This document shows positions 19,263 to 27,732 of a DNA stretch of 64,000 nucleotides, one piece after another. The notes under the pieces are model-generated. The model saw only the letters and a list, made by a program, of their open reading frames with translations, did not search any database and was not told the DNA's origin. Position numbers and translations under genes: made by a program. Source of the DNA: Candidatus Tisiphia endosymbiont of Beris chalybata (lineage in GTDB: Bacteria > Pseudomonadota > Alphaproteobacteria > Rickettsiales > Rickettsiaceae); contig NZ_OZ032159.1 in assembly GCF_964026555.1 (NCBI RefSeq), positions 744,001 to 808,000 on the forward strand, read 5' to 3'. Each line of letters starts with the position of its first letter. The stretch's first letter is position 1.

Positions 19263-19515
19263 TATACTACGCGTCTTTCAAAAATTGTTTTTTTATTTTA
19301 TCATGGACTCACGTGCTCACGTATAGCCAAAGTGATTTAGCTGATGACACTTGAATTTAAAGGTGAGGTTGCGCAGCGTATAGAGAATACGTGAGCACAA
19401 CCGAATCCTGCAAAATCAAGTGTCACCGGCTAAATGCCGCAGGCTATACTGGCATGTACGCAGCAAACGCTCGCCATTTAAAATAAAATCCAATTCTTGA
19501 AGTACGAGCAGTATA
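19263..19515. repeat. P1 palindromic element carrying a nested P6 element
   Basis: P1 ends are TATACTACGCGTCTTTCAAA and TTGAAGTACGAGCAGTATA. Removing 19324-19448 restores CTCACGTGCTCACGTA followed by CTGGCATGTACGCAGC, which matches the uninterrupted P1 at 37052-37179. It occupies the space upstream of priA. Confidence 0.85.
19322..19448. repeat. P6 element nested inside P1
   Basis: TATAGCCAAAGTGATTTAGC to GCCGCAGGCTATA. The host P1 sequence reads ..CACGTA before and CTGGC.. after. If the element is TAGCC..GGCTA, a TA dinucleotide flanks it on both sides, as in TA-target elements. It contains its own GCGCAGCGTATAGAGAATAC half-core. Confidence 0.8.
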
Positions 19516-19881
19516 TATTTATCACTATTACGCCTAATTGTAAAATATTTAGATTAAAAATTATAATGAATAAGGGATATTATAATCACTTATATTACAA
19601 AAGATTTTAATTTCATTAACTATTATCCTTGCTTTCATATGTCTTAAATACTACTATTATTTTAATATACAAAATATAGGATTATTTATATGGCTAATGA
19701 GGAGGATAATACAGTAAAACTAAGTCTTAATAACGCCTCAGAGGAGGGCACTTTTGATAAGGCTGCTTCTTCTGTAGTTAAGGAATCTGATACGTCCTCT
19801 ACCGTAACTAGTGAAACAGATCCTGTGAACTGCGCCCCTATGTTTAGACCAAAAAAGCTTTAAATAGAGAGACTATTATTT

Positions 19882-20778
19882 TCATAAACTATCTACAAAA
19901 ATATTATTTTTATAATTTTGTAGCTGTTGTGGTAATAGTGGAATTGTGGGTAAGTCGCAAGACTTATCCATAAATCCACTATATATCTCAAACGGCGTTT
20001 TGTACTCCAAAGCCTGATGGGGCCTTTGATTGTTATACCAATTCAACCATTTCGGGATATTATTTTTCAACTCTAAAACTGAAGTACACCGGTATAAATA
20101 CGACCCCTCATACTTAAACGATCGCCATAAACGCTCAATATGGGCATTATCGTTACACCTGCCTTTGCCCGTCATGCTGATGCTTATGACGCATCTCCTC
20201 AATTCATTAATCCAATCCTCGCTGGTAAACTGGCTACCTTGATCACTATTAATTATCGACGGCTTCCCATATTTAGCTATAGCATCTTCTAACGCTAGCA
20301 AACAGCTCTCTGTATTTAAACTATTTGATAAACGATATCCTACTACTAATCTAGTATAAACATCGATTAATGCAACCAAATACATAAAACCACTTTGTAC
20401 CCTTAAATAAGTGATATCCACCTGCCATACCTGATTTGGCTTTATAACCTCTAACCCTGATAGCAAATATGGATAAATAGCTTCTTTTAGGTTTCTTTTA
20501 CTTGTATTAATCGAAGGGTAAATTGCTTGCAAATTCATTAGTTTCATCAACCTCCTGACTTTTTTGCTGTTAACAATTACCACTTCTCTCCTAAGTATCG
20601 CCGTTATTCGCCGGTAACCATATATCGGATAATTACTATAGATCTCAACTATTCTATTACTTAAATAATTATCTTGATCCTTCTCCGAATCCTTGTAATA
20701 TAGGCTGGAGCGGTTCAGATTCAATAGCTGACTTTGCCGACGAACACTTAAATCTTTATAATCCTTATCTACCATCAC
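19882..20778 (-). CDS. IS3-family transposase, OrfB (integrase core)
   Basis: 298 residues. An N-terminal helical region with YYKDSEKD and YPIYGYRRITAILRRE (HTH_21-like, about 50-66) precedes the retroviral-type integrase core. DDE residues are in VWQVDITYLR (about 119), INSDQGSQFT (about 180) and DNAHIERLWRSFKYE (about 216). It has its own GTG-ATG start after an AGAGGAAAG ribosome site, eight bases beyond orfA. The product is identical to that of copy 2. Confidence 0.95.
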   Translation of the reverse strand: MMVDKDYKDLSVRRQSQLLNLNRSSLYYKDSEKDQDNYLSNRIVEIYSNYPIYGYRRITAILRREVVIVNSKKVRRLMKLMNLQAIYPSINTSKRNLKEAIYPYLLSGLEVIKPNQVWQVDITYLRVQSGFMYLVALIDVYTRLVVGYRLSNSLNTESCLLALEDAIAKYGKPSIINSDQGSQFTSEDWINELRRCVISISMTGKGRCNDNAHIERLWRSFKYEGSYLYRCTSVLELKNNIPKWLNWYNNQRPHQALEYKTPFEIYSGFMDKSCDLPTIPLLPQQLQNYKNNIFVDSL

Positions 20779-20786
20779 TTTCCTCT

Positions 20787-21080
20787 TTATAGTTTCAACT
20801 TGGCAGATACGAGCTGCAAAAAATCGTTTTCTACCTTCAATTTGCCAATAGTTGCATGCAGTTTCTCTATTTCGCTTGTAGAACTAGAGGAATTACCGTT
20901 TTCATAGCTAAACTTAAAAATATCAGCACCATTTTCCAAAAATTGTTTCTTCCACCTTGTCATTACCGACCTTGGAACTTGATATTTTGAGATTATTTCA
21001 GCAATACTCAAATCTCCTCGGATCATCTCTAGCGATACTTTAAACTTAAATTCTTTACTGTAACTTTTTGGCTTACTCAT
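20787..21080 (-). CDS. IS3-family transposase, OrfA (helix-turn-helix)
   Basis: 97 residues. The helix-turn-helix KFKVSLEMIRGDLSIAEIIS with VPRSVMTRWKKQFL (about 10-50) is followed by a leucine-zipper-like tail (IEKLHATIGKLKVENDFLQL). Binds the element ends and works with OrfB. Identical in all three copies. Confidence 0.95.
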   Translation of the reverse strand: MSKPKSYSKEFKFKVSLEMIRGDLSIAEIISKYQVPRSVMTRWKKQFLENGADIFKFSYENGNSSSSTSEIEKLHATIGKLKVENDFLQLVSAKLKL

Positions 21081-22423
21081 TTTCGACTGCTCCTATTTTA
21101 TATTTATTTTAACATAAAATAGTCTCTCTATCACTGCTCTAGTTTTCGGGGCGCATTACGCTGCTCCTGCTCCTGCGCAAAAATCCCCTCTTACACGAGC
21201 TATTGCTTCTATCCAAAATGCTGTTAAGGGAGGGCTGAATTTTGTCGCCAATATTGTTAAGCGAGCTTGGGAGCCTATCAAAAATACTAAGGTAGGTAAA
21301 GCAATGAGCTGGCTAGCAAATACTAAAGTTGGTAAGGGGATAGGGAAGGGCCTTAAAGCTGTTGGCAAATTTGCTACTAGTAAGCCAGGAGCTTTATTGG
21401 TGGCAGTAGTTATGGGAGGATTAACTTTGGGAGGAGTCTTAGGGGCAGCCCCAGTAGCGGTAGCGGCTATAACCGGGGCGGGAATAGTAGCCGCAGCAGC
21501 CGCAGTTGTCCTAGAAACAATTAAAATAGTAAAAACAGTTAAATTGACTCAGGAGGTGCGCTTATTATTAGAGCATCACGAGATTGAGCAGAAAATAGAT
21601 GGTATATTAAAGGACCACCCTGAACAGGAAAAATTGGTGCAAAAGGTAGATCGTACTCCTGTAGATAATAAGGATCGCTCTGCTAGCCAACATAAAGCAA
21701 CACATGCAGCAGCTACTCTCGCGAGTGTTGTGGGAGAGGGAGCAGATGTATTTGTTAGCGGAATGCATGCGGCACATGGTAATCTAGTACCCATAACTAT
21801 AGCAGTAGTTAGTGCTGTTAAAGCTCTCTTGAGCTCTACTCATGAAATTCATAGCCTGGGGGGGGAATTTAATCAGATAGAAAAATTAATCGAGTTACGT
21901 GATATCCTCAAAGGGGGAATACATTATAAGGATCTAGCAGAATTAGAACAAATAACGAATCATCATTCTGATGAAGCAAAAGCTTTAACGGCATTAAATA
22001 ATCAACCACCAGATGAAGTTAATAAAAAAACTACCCTTGAGGAAAGATTCGACTTACAGATGGAAAAAATCAAAGCTGAGAGAGCTGAGATCCAATTAAA
22101 ACAACAAGAATCTTATAAGAATGCAAAGCCCGATGCAAAGGCACTTCGAGTTGAACGTGCAGCAATAATTGAAACAGTGTTACCGTTCGGTGGTACTACC
22201 TCAGGACAAAAAAAAGTAGGTAATAGTACAATTCAACAAGTGATTTCACCACTTTTGCGTCAAAGTTCTGTAGGAGATAAGGCATTAATAAAACAGGCAA
22301 AGGAAATAATGAAACCAGTTAACAAAGACTTGAAGGTTGCTCCTTCTTCCTACAATTCAGTAACTTCCTATAACCATCCGGCAGATAAAGCAGCAGAACG
22401 TATTCGTTAAAGGTAAGCTCACT

Positions 22424-22484
22424 AGGTTCTGTGAGCAAAAATGCCTATAAATCTACTCATTACATAGATACTTTCATAGAACCT
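22424..22484. repeat. P3 palindromic element, right half
   Basis: Runs AGGTTCTGTGAGCAAAAATG to ACTTTCATAGAACCT, starting 14 bases after the upstream gene. Only the right part of the 142-bp element is present, so it may have been shortened by recombination between arms. Confidence 0.65.
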
Positions 22485-22584
22485 GGCTTAATGCGTTTTT
22501 GCCACTAATAAATAAAAATAAATATTTTTATAATAATGTGAGGAGATTATTTATAGACTTATTACCTATATTAGCATAATATGG

Positions 22585-22714
22585 TATACTCATTTGCGCA
22601 TCTGAGTTGTTTTTTTGTTTTATCAAGGATTTGCGTGTCCCATGTACCAGTATGTACTACTTCGCGCGCCTAGTGGTTAAAATAAAATCCAATTCTTGAG
22701 ATCAAAAGAGTATA
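22585..22714. repeat. P1 palindromic element
   Basis: 130 bp, ends TATACTCATTTGCGCATCTG and TTGAGATCAAAAGAGTATA. The core is diverged, with CATGTACCAGTATGTACTAC. It ends 24 bases before the start codon of the next gene, so it forms most of that gene's leader. Confidence 0.75.
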
Positions 22715-22738
22715 ATTATTATTATTTTAGTAGTGCAA

Positions 22739-24340
22739 ATGCGTATCTCTTCACAAGAAATTAGCAAAAATCAAGATGATTTTAATTTTTCAGTAGAAAG
22801 CGCTAATGAGGAACAATTAAAATCTACCCGAATGAATGCGGATAATATATCCGATGAACTCTTACGCGCAGATCCCGTTAAAGAAGTGCAGGTTAAACAG
22901 GGGCCAGCTAAAAAAACGCAGGCGACAGAAATAAACCACGCTGATAAGATAGCAGAAGCCGCTTATAAAGAAGTAACTAAGCCAAAATCAAAAATCCGGC
23001 AGGTTTTTTTCAGTATATGGACTACTTGTTCTAATATTTTTACTAAATTTAAGGCCACCAAATTAGGGAAATTTTTAACTAGTACTATTCTGGGGCATTC
23101 TATTACTATACTCTTCGCTTCATTAACGCTAGCAGGGCTTTTGGGGCCAGTGGGGCCGCTTGTTTTAACTATTTGTATTACAACCTTAGTAGGGGTAGCG
23201 CTAGGAGTCACAGCAGAAACTATTAAAACCAGATCTTTTCGTAAATTAGTAAAAGAGAATAATTTATTAGTCCAGAATAGTGAAAATCTCAGGAAGCAAG
23301 AAATTATATTAGAGAAACCGCTTCTGAACTTGAGAGAATTGTTAGAGACAGATTTGTATCTTGCAAGCAAACCCCATCGTAAACCCCCACATGTTATAAG
23401 TTATAGTTATGAAATGGGGAAGAATATGTGGAATACGGGGGTAATTTATATTGCGAATATACTGAGTATAAGCGCTAAGATATCTTCGGCAGCTACCGGT
23501 AATATTCCAGCCCTTTTGAGCGCAATAGGGAATGGTACAGTAACAATTGGGAATATAGCTTATTCCGGCTATAGCGCTCATCAATTAGCCAACGTATCTA
23601 TACAATTAAAAAACAATATAAATCTTGCATTGGACAACCAAAATATTGAAAAGTATCAGAACTTACATCAGCTAGAAAGGAAATGTAAGGTACAGCATAT
23701 TCAAACTGAGGCTTTAATAGCCTTAACAAAAGATGGAGATATTTATGATGTTAAGGAGGTACCAAAGAAATTCCTTAGATATAAGGTAGCCGCTGCTAAA
23801 TTAATAGAAGATAAAGATTATATGAAATTGAATGAAGAGGGTAAAATTATTAGACTCCAGGAAGAAGCAAGCACAATTCAAGAAAAAGAAATCTTACACT
23901 TCATTAAAGACAATAAGAAAAAGGACATGGCCCAAGCACGAGTGTCTCTGCCAGTAACTGGCTGGCTAAAAAGCGTTGGTAAGGATGTACTGAGAGTGCT
24001 TAATCCTTTATATGAACCCCCTGAAATAGCGCCGCAGAGTCTATTAACTGTAGCGGCCACTAGTAATCAACAAAATATTCTCATCCAAGAGCCTGCTCCA
24101 GAAAGCCGCCCTATTGATATAGCTCTTGCGAATTACCCGCCTGCTGAAAAAGGTGATGCGATCGTAGTAAACGCCACAGCCCCTGCTTCCCTACAACAAG
24201 CTACAGTGGTAACTTCTAAGATGGCTGACAAAACTTCCCCACCAGAAGCAAGAAGGGGGAGGGGGGATAATTATAGCGCACAAATCTCTCATACTAAAAC
24301 AATTGGTAAATCGCACGTAAAGCGTAACCGCGGGCAGTAA
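22739..24340 (+). CDS. Unknown large protein with a hydrophobic hairpin, paralogue of the interrupted neighbour
   Basis: 533 residues from ATG 22739 (a GTG two codons earlier is possible). A polar N-terminus (1-80) and a short amphipathic region (KIRQVFFSIWTTCSNIFTKFK) precede a bilobed hydrophobic region (HSITILFASLTLAGLLGPVG plus LVLTICITTLVGVALGVTAE, about 115-165). An ETIK motif right after it is also found in the neighbour. A weaker hydrophobic pair lies near 225-280. The C-terminus is Pro/Ala-rich and ends very basic (KSHVKRNRGQ). No recognised domain. The hairpin-in-a-polar-protein layout resembles secreted proteins that insert into host or vacuole membranes; that is inference from layout only. 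Confidence 0.75.
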   Translation: MRISSQEISKNQDDFNFSVESANEEQLKSTRMNADNISDELLRADPVKEVQVKQGPAKKTQATEINHADKIAEAAYKEVTKPKSKIRQVFFSIWTTCSNIFTKFKATKLGKFLTSTILGHSITILFASLTLAGLLGPVGPLVLTICITTLVGVALGVTAETIKTRSFRKLVKENNLLVQNSENLRKQEIILEKPLLNLRELLETDLYLASKPHRKPPHVISYSYEMGKNMWNTGVIYIANILSISAKISSAATGNIPALLSAIGNGTVTIGNIAYSGYSAHQLANVSIQLKNNINLALDNQNIEKYQNLHQLERKCKVQHIQTEALIALTKDGDIYDVKEVPKKFLRYKVAAAKLIEDKDYMKLNEEGKIIRLQEEASTIQEKEILHFIKDNKKKDMAQARVSLPVTGWLKSVGKDVLRVLNPLYEPPEIAPQSLLTVAATSNQQNILIQEPAPESRPIDIALANYPPAEKGDAIVVNATAPASLQQATVVTSKMADKTSPPEARRGRGDNYSAQISHTKTIGKSHVKRNRGQ

Positions 24341-24449
24341 TATACTCCTCTTTCGATGATTTTGCTGCTAGGCGTGATGGTAGAGCCTATAGATAATAGG
24401 CGAGCTATTTGAGCAACGACGCATGCAAATTCATCGAAAGAAGAGTATA
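24341..24449. repeat. P4 palindromic element
   Basis: 109 bp, arms TATACTCCTCTTTCGATGAT and ATTCATCGAAAGAAGAGTATA, adjoining the stop codon of the upstream gene and one base from the hemW stop (24451). Its position between two converging genes would let its hairpin act as a bidirectional terminator; that is inference. Confidence 0.75.
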
Positions 24450-24450
24450 G

Positions 24451-25779
24451 CTATTTCAATAACCTTGGCACTATATAACTATGCATCATTAAACCTTTAT
24501 CGGTAAGCCTAATATAATTTTTCTTGCCTATATCTACTCTGTAATCAATTAAGCCCAATTTCTGATAATCATTGAGCTTGTCCATATCTAAGATTTCATT
24601 TACTTGTTTATCTACTCTTGTTTGGAATACATCTACGCTAATACCTTCTTCAAGGCGTAAGCCCATCATTAGTATTTCTTCCATTATTTCTTGCCTGGAT
24701 AGAGAGGTAAGAGATTGAATACCGCACCCTTGTTCCTGTACAGCCTGCAACCACTTCTCTGGCTTATGCCACATCATAATACTGTTTATAGTATGACCAG
24801 TATCATTAGCCCTCTTTCCCAACTCTACTCCTACTGGTAATTTTGTCGTCGGAACTCGTCTCCGTTCCTCACGCACGTCTATGTACGCTGCGGTACTCGA
24901 CTTCGCTTCTCCTAAAAATTCTTCAATAGTAGCGAGTTTGGAAAGAGGGCTATTATTCCCGGCATTAATCCTACTATGTGCGCCTGGCCCAATTCCTAAA
25001 TAATTATTATATTGCCAATATGTCAAATTATGTTTACATTCTTGACCAAGCAGCGCATAGTTAGATATTTCATACCTATTATATCCTTGCGTCTTTAAAT
25101 AATAATTAGTCCATTCATACATATCTGCTGCGATATCCGTATCAGGTATTGTTAGGTTACCTTCATTAAATAATTTATAAAATAACGTACCTTTTTCAAT
25201 CATCAGCTGATATAGTGAAATATGGCCTGAGGCAAATTGCATCGCACGACTCAGTTCATTTTGCCAATCTAGTAAGGTTTGATTAGTTCTAGCATAAATC
25301 AAATCAAACGATACTTGAGGGAAAAGATTACGAGCTATTTCAATAGTTTCAATTCCTTGCTTGACATCATGCTGTCGACCTAGTGCTTTTAAGTCAGCTT
25401 CTATTAGCGACTGCACCCCCACTGACACCCGGTTAATTCCAGCTAAACGAAAATCTTTAAATTTTTTAGATTCGAAAGAGGTAGGATTTGTTTCTATAGT
25501 AATTTCCGTCTGCTCATCTATTATAGCTAATTCAGCTATTTTTTGTATTATTCCTTCAACCACATACGGTTTCATCAAGGAAGGGGTGCCGCCCCCAAAA
25601 AAGATAGATCTTATGTATTTATTGCTAATAATAGTTTTGAAATATTCAAGCTCGCTAATATAACTTTGCAACCATATATCATGCGCAACTTGTTCAACAA
25701 CATGGGAATTAAAATCACAATAGGGGCATTTTGAAAGGCAAAAGGGCCAATGAATATATATAGATAGATAATTTTTCAT
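24451..25779 (-). CDS. hemW: HemW, radical-SAM heme chaperone, with a palindromic element inserted in frame
   Basis: 442 residues. HemW-type proteins hold heme and a 4Fe-4S cluster and deliver heme to respiratory enzymes; older annotations call them anaerobic coproporphyrinogen oxidase. The CxxxCxxC cluster motif is CLSKCPYC (14-21). IFFGGGTPSLM, ETNPTS, GVQSL and YLGIGPGAHSR follow the family order. Residues about 276-321 (..IEEFLGEAKSSTAAYIDVRE..) are not part of the family. They are encoded by a P2 element (24817-24952) and interrupt the protein just before MMWHKPEKWLQ. The frame stays open on both sides, so a longer protein is made. A P3 element lies directly before the start codon. Confidence 0.9.
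   Translation of the reverse strand: MKNYLSIYIHWPFCLSKCPYCDFNSHVVEQVAHDIWLQSYISELEYFKTIISNKYIRSIFFGGGTPSLMKPYVVEGIIQKIAELAIIDEQTEITIETNPTSFESKKFKDFRLAGINRVSVGVQSLIEADLKALGRQHDVKQGIETIEIARNLFPQVSFDLIYARTNQTLLDWQNELSRAMQFASGHISLYQLMIEKGTLFYKLFNEGNLTIPDTDIAADMYEWTNYYLKTQGYNRYEISNYALLGQECKHNLTYWQYNNYLGIGPGAHSRINAGNNSPLSKLATIEEFLGEAKSSTAAYIDVREERRRVPTTKLPVGVELGKRANDTGHTINSIMMWHKPEKWLQAVQEQGCGIQSLTSLSRQEIMEEILMMGLRLEEGISVDVFQTRVDKQVNEILDMDKLNDYQKLGLIDYRVDIGKKNYIRLTDKGLMMHSYIVPRLLK
24817..24952. repeat. P2 palindromic element inside the hemW coding sequence
   Basis: Arms TAGCCCTCTTTCCCAACTCT and GAGTTTGGAAAGAGGGCTA. The interior has GGTAATTTTGTCGTCGGAAC, GTACGCTGCGGTACTCGACT and CCTAAAAATTCTTCAA, matching the intergenic P2 copies at 40949, 50816, 54825 and 57694. 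It is about 136 bp and contains no stop codon in the hemW frame. Confidence 0.9.
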
Positions 25780-25780
25780 T

Positions 25781-25922
25781 AGGTTCTGTGAAGGTTTCTA
25801 TCTAATGGTCGATTTCGTCGTTATTTTTGTTCTCGAATCCTCACATACATTTAGTACACTGCGGTTCTGTGAGCAAAAATGCCTATAAATCTACTCATTA
25901 CATAGAAATCTTCACAGAACTT
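25781..25922. repeat. P3 palindromic element directly upstream of hemW
   Basis: 142 bp, arms AGGTTCTGTGAAGGTTTCTA and TAGAAATCTTCACAGAACTT, core TCCTCACATACATTTAGTAC. It begins one base from the hemW ATG (25777-25779), so the hemW leader and any ribosome site must lie inside the element. Confidence 0.85.
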
Positions 25923-25973
25923 AGATCTTGTGGGAAATTCTACTTTTGATAATAGACTTTCTGCATAAGTCTA

Positions 25974-26855
25974 TTATGCGTATTTTGCCATATGCTTTAA
26001 CATAAACTCTTTCACTTTTTCGAAGGCAGCATTTTCAATTTGTCTGATTCTTTCTTTAGAAATATTATATTCGATACTAAGCATATCAAGAGTAGTAGGC
26101 AGATCCTTTAATTTACGTTCCGTCAAGATATGTAGCTCCCGCGGGTTTAATAATTTCATGGCCTGAGCTAATAAATTTTGTTTCTTCACCGAATCTTGCC
26201 TGCTAATTAATTTTAATTCTTGATTTAAGCGGGGTTCAGGTAAAAATTCAATTAATTCTCCGCCACTATTCTCACTATTATTAACTAGGTTATTTAAAGA
26301 TAAATCAGGGCCAGCTAACCTAGAATTCATTTCGCTAACTTCATTTCTGCTAACGCCAAGTTCACTAGCGATTTGAGTAAAATCTTGTTCTGTTACTGCT
26401 CTTGAATATATTTTGGTAATTTTTTGTTTAATTTTACCAAGACTAAAAAATAGTTTTTTTTGTGCGGCAGTAGTACCGATCTTAACTAATGACCAAGATT
26501 TTAAAACATATTCCTGAATTGCCGCCTTAATCCACCACATAGCATAGGTTGATAAACGAAATCCTAAATCAGGGTTGTATTTTTTTACTGCTTGCATCAA
26601 CCCTAAATTCCCTTCAGACACTAATTCACTAAGCGGTAGTCCATAGTTTCTATAACTAATTGCTATTTTGGCCACTAGTTTTAAATGACTGGTTACCAGC
26701 CTATGAGCAGCTTCCAAATCCTGATTGTCAAGGTAGGATTTTGCAAGTAAAAATTCTTCTTCTGGTGAGAGAGAAGGAATTTTGTTAATCTTTTGCAGAT
26801 ATTGATAAAACCCTGTTTCAGCAGAAATTACTGGCAAACTAGTGTTATTAGACAT
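25974..26855 (-). CDS. rpoH: Heat-shock sigma factor RpoH (sigma-32)
   Basis: 293 residues. Directs RNA polymerase to heat-shock promoters. Region 2 spans about 50-120 (SEGNLGLMQAVKKYNPDLGF, STYAMWWIKAAIQEYVL). The RpoH-specific box is QKKLFFSLGKIK (about 132-143). Region 4 helix-turn-helix YNISKERIRQIENAAFEKVK lies at about 262-281. Length is normal. Monocistronic, with a P2 element about 65 bases upstream. Confidence 0.95.
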   Translation of the reverse strand: MSNNTSLPVISAETGFYQYLQKINKIPSLSPEEEFLLAKSYLDNQDLEAAHRLVTSHLKLVAKIAISYRNYGLPLSELVSEGNLGLMQAVKKYNPDLGFRLSTYAMWWIKAAIQEYVLKSWSLVKIGTTAAQKKLFFSLGKIKQKITKIYSRAVTEQDFTQIASELGVSRNEVSEMNSRLAGPDLSLNNLVNNSENSGGELIEFLPEPRLNQELKLISRQDSVKKQNLLAQAMKLLNPRELHILTERKLKDLPTTLDMLSIEYNISKERIRQIENAAFEKVKEFMLKHMAKYA

Positions 26856-26918
26856 ATAATAACCTATAAAATTTAAGAAACTGATAAAAAAACTAATTGT
26901 TAGCTTATAACCCTATAT

Positions 26919-27064
26919 TAGACTTTCTGCATAAGTCAAAAATAGTTAAGGGGTTTTTAGGAAAAACGAAGCTGAGCCGAGCTTCGTGCATGGACGCAGC
27001 TGAGGAGCGGCAGCAAGTTTTAATGACAAAATCATCAACTAGATCGACTTATGCAGGAAGTCTA
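26919..27064. repeat. P2 palindromic element
   Basis: 146 bp, arms TAGACTTTCTGCATAAGTC and GACTTATGCAGGAAGTCTA, between the divergent rpoH and ctaG. The interior has GGGGTTTTTAGGAAAAACGA and a GAGCCGAGCTTCGTGCATGG core. It separates the two promoters. Confidence 0.85.
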
Positions 27065-27132
27065 ATAAAACTAGTATAACATAGGTTGGAAATATTTTAA
27101 ATAGGCTTCTTATTATTTATAAGAGAAAAATA

Positions 27133-27714
27133 GTGTCACCAAAATCTAATAAAAATTTTGCCTTGGCTTTAGCCAGTTTAACTCTTAGTATGATTATGTT
27201 AAGCTTTGCAGCTGTCCCCATTTACAATCTATTTTGTAAAATGACCGGCTATGGTGGTACTGTAACTAGAGCAGAAGCCAATACCTATTATCACCGAAAA
27301 ACTAAAGGAAGTAGGGTAATAAGTATAGAATTTGACGCAAATGTTGATAAAGATTTACCTTGGAAATTTACCCCTAAACAACGTAGAACTACTACCATTC
27401 CAGGACATAATACCTTAGTTTTTTATGAAACAGAAAATTTAAGTAGCAAGGATATAATAGGAACTTCCGTTTATAATGTGACCCCTAATAAAGCTGGTAA
27501 GTATTTTATAAAAATACATTGCTTTTGCTTTGAGGAACAATTGTTGAAAGCAGGACAAAAAGTGTTAATGCCCGTAACATTTCTTATAGATCCTGACATA
27601 GAAAAAGATCCCGAAATGAACGATGTTAATGCTATCACATTATCTTATAGTTTTTTTAAGGTTAGAAATATTGAAAAACTCCTAGAAAATTCAAATAAAG
27701 GTTTAAAAAAATAA
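27133..27714 (+). CDS. ctaG: Cytochrome c oxidase assembly protein CtaG (Cox11)
   Basis: 193 residues. It inserts copper into the CuB site of cytochrome oxidase subunit I. A single N-terminal membrane anchor ([27 protein letters not shown]) is followed by an immunoglobulin-like periplasmic domain with the copper-binding CFCFEEQLL (about 136-144) and [10 protein letters not shown]. The start is GTG at 27133, which gives the usual N-terminus. It leads a likely operon with map and radC. Confidence 0.94.
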   Translation: MSPKSNKNFALALASLTLSMIMLSFAAVPIYNLFCKMTGYGGTVTRAEANTYYHRKTKGSRVISIEFDANVDKDLPWKFTPKQRRTTTIPGHNTLVFYETENLSSKDIIGTSVYNVTPNKAGKYFIKIHCFCFEEQLLKAGQKVLMPVTFLIDPDIEKDPEMNDVNAITLSYSFFKVRNIEKLLENSNKGLKK

Positions 27715-27732
27715 TAAATTAGTATATATAAT

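Larger units (their letters stand above)
19826..21160 (-). mobile_element. IS3-family insertion sequence, copy 1
   Basis: 1335 bp. Ends are TGAACTGCGCCCCTATG and, inverted, CGTAATGCGCCCCGAAAA, with a common TGCGCCCC terminus. A 3-bp target repeat CTG flanks it (19823-19825 and 21161-21163). It contains orfA and orfB on the minus strand. Three near-identical copies in the window (also at 46733 and 60813) show recent transposition. Confidence 0.92.
19690..22410 (+). pseudogene. Unknown large protein with a hydrophobic hairpin, interrupted by an IS3 element
   Basis: The reading frame starts at ATG 19690, runs 45 codons to ..SETDP, and stops at the IS3 copy. Removing the IS (19826-21160) and one copy of its CTG target repeat joins the halves in frame as ..DPAPAPAQKSPLTRAIAS.., giving 460 residues. 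An acidic, Ser/Thr-rich N-terminus (1-50) is followed by basic amphipathic helices (WEPIKNTKVGKAMSWLANTK) and a bilobed hydrophobic segment (GALLVAVVMGGLTLGGVLGA plus VAAITGAGIVAAAAAVV). A charged, helical C-terminal half follows. The 3' part alone is still open from 21304 and could make a shorter protein. Family unknown; architecture matches its neighbour at 22739, so a paralogous pair is likely. A host-membrane effector role is speculative. Confidence 0.75.

Noticed and set aside
20787..21080. Classical slippery-site fusion of IS3 orfA and orfB
   Set aside because: orfB has its own GTG-ATG start and a good ribosome site eight bases after orfA; I saw no clear slippery heptamer in the overlap region.
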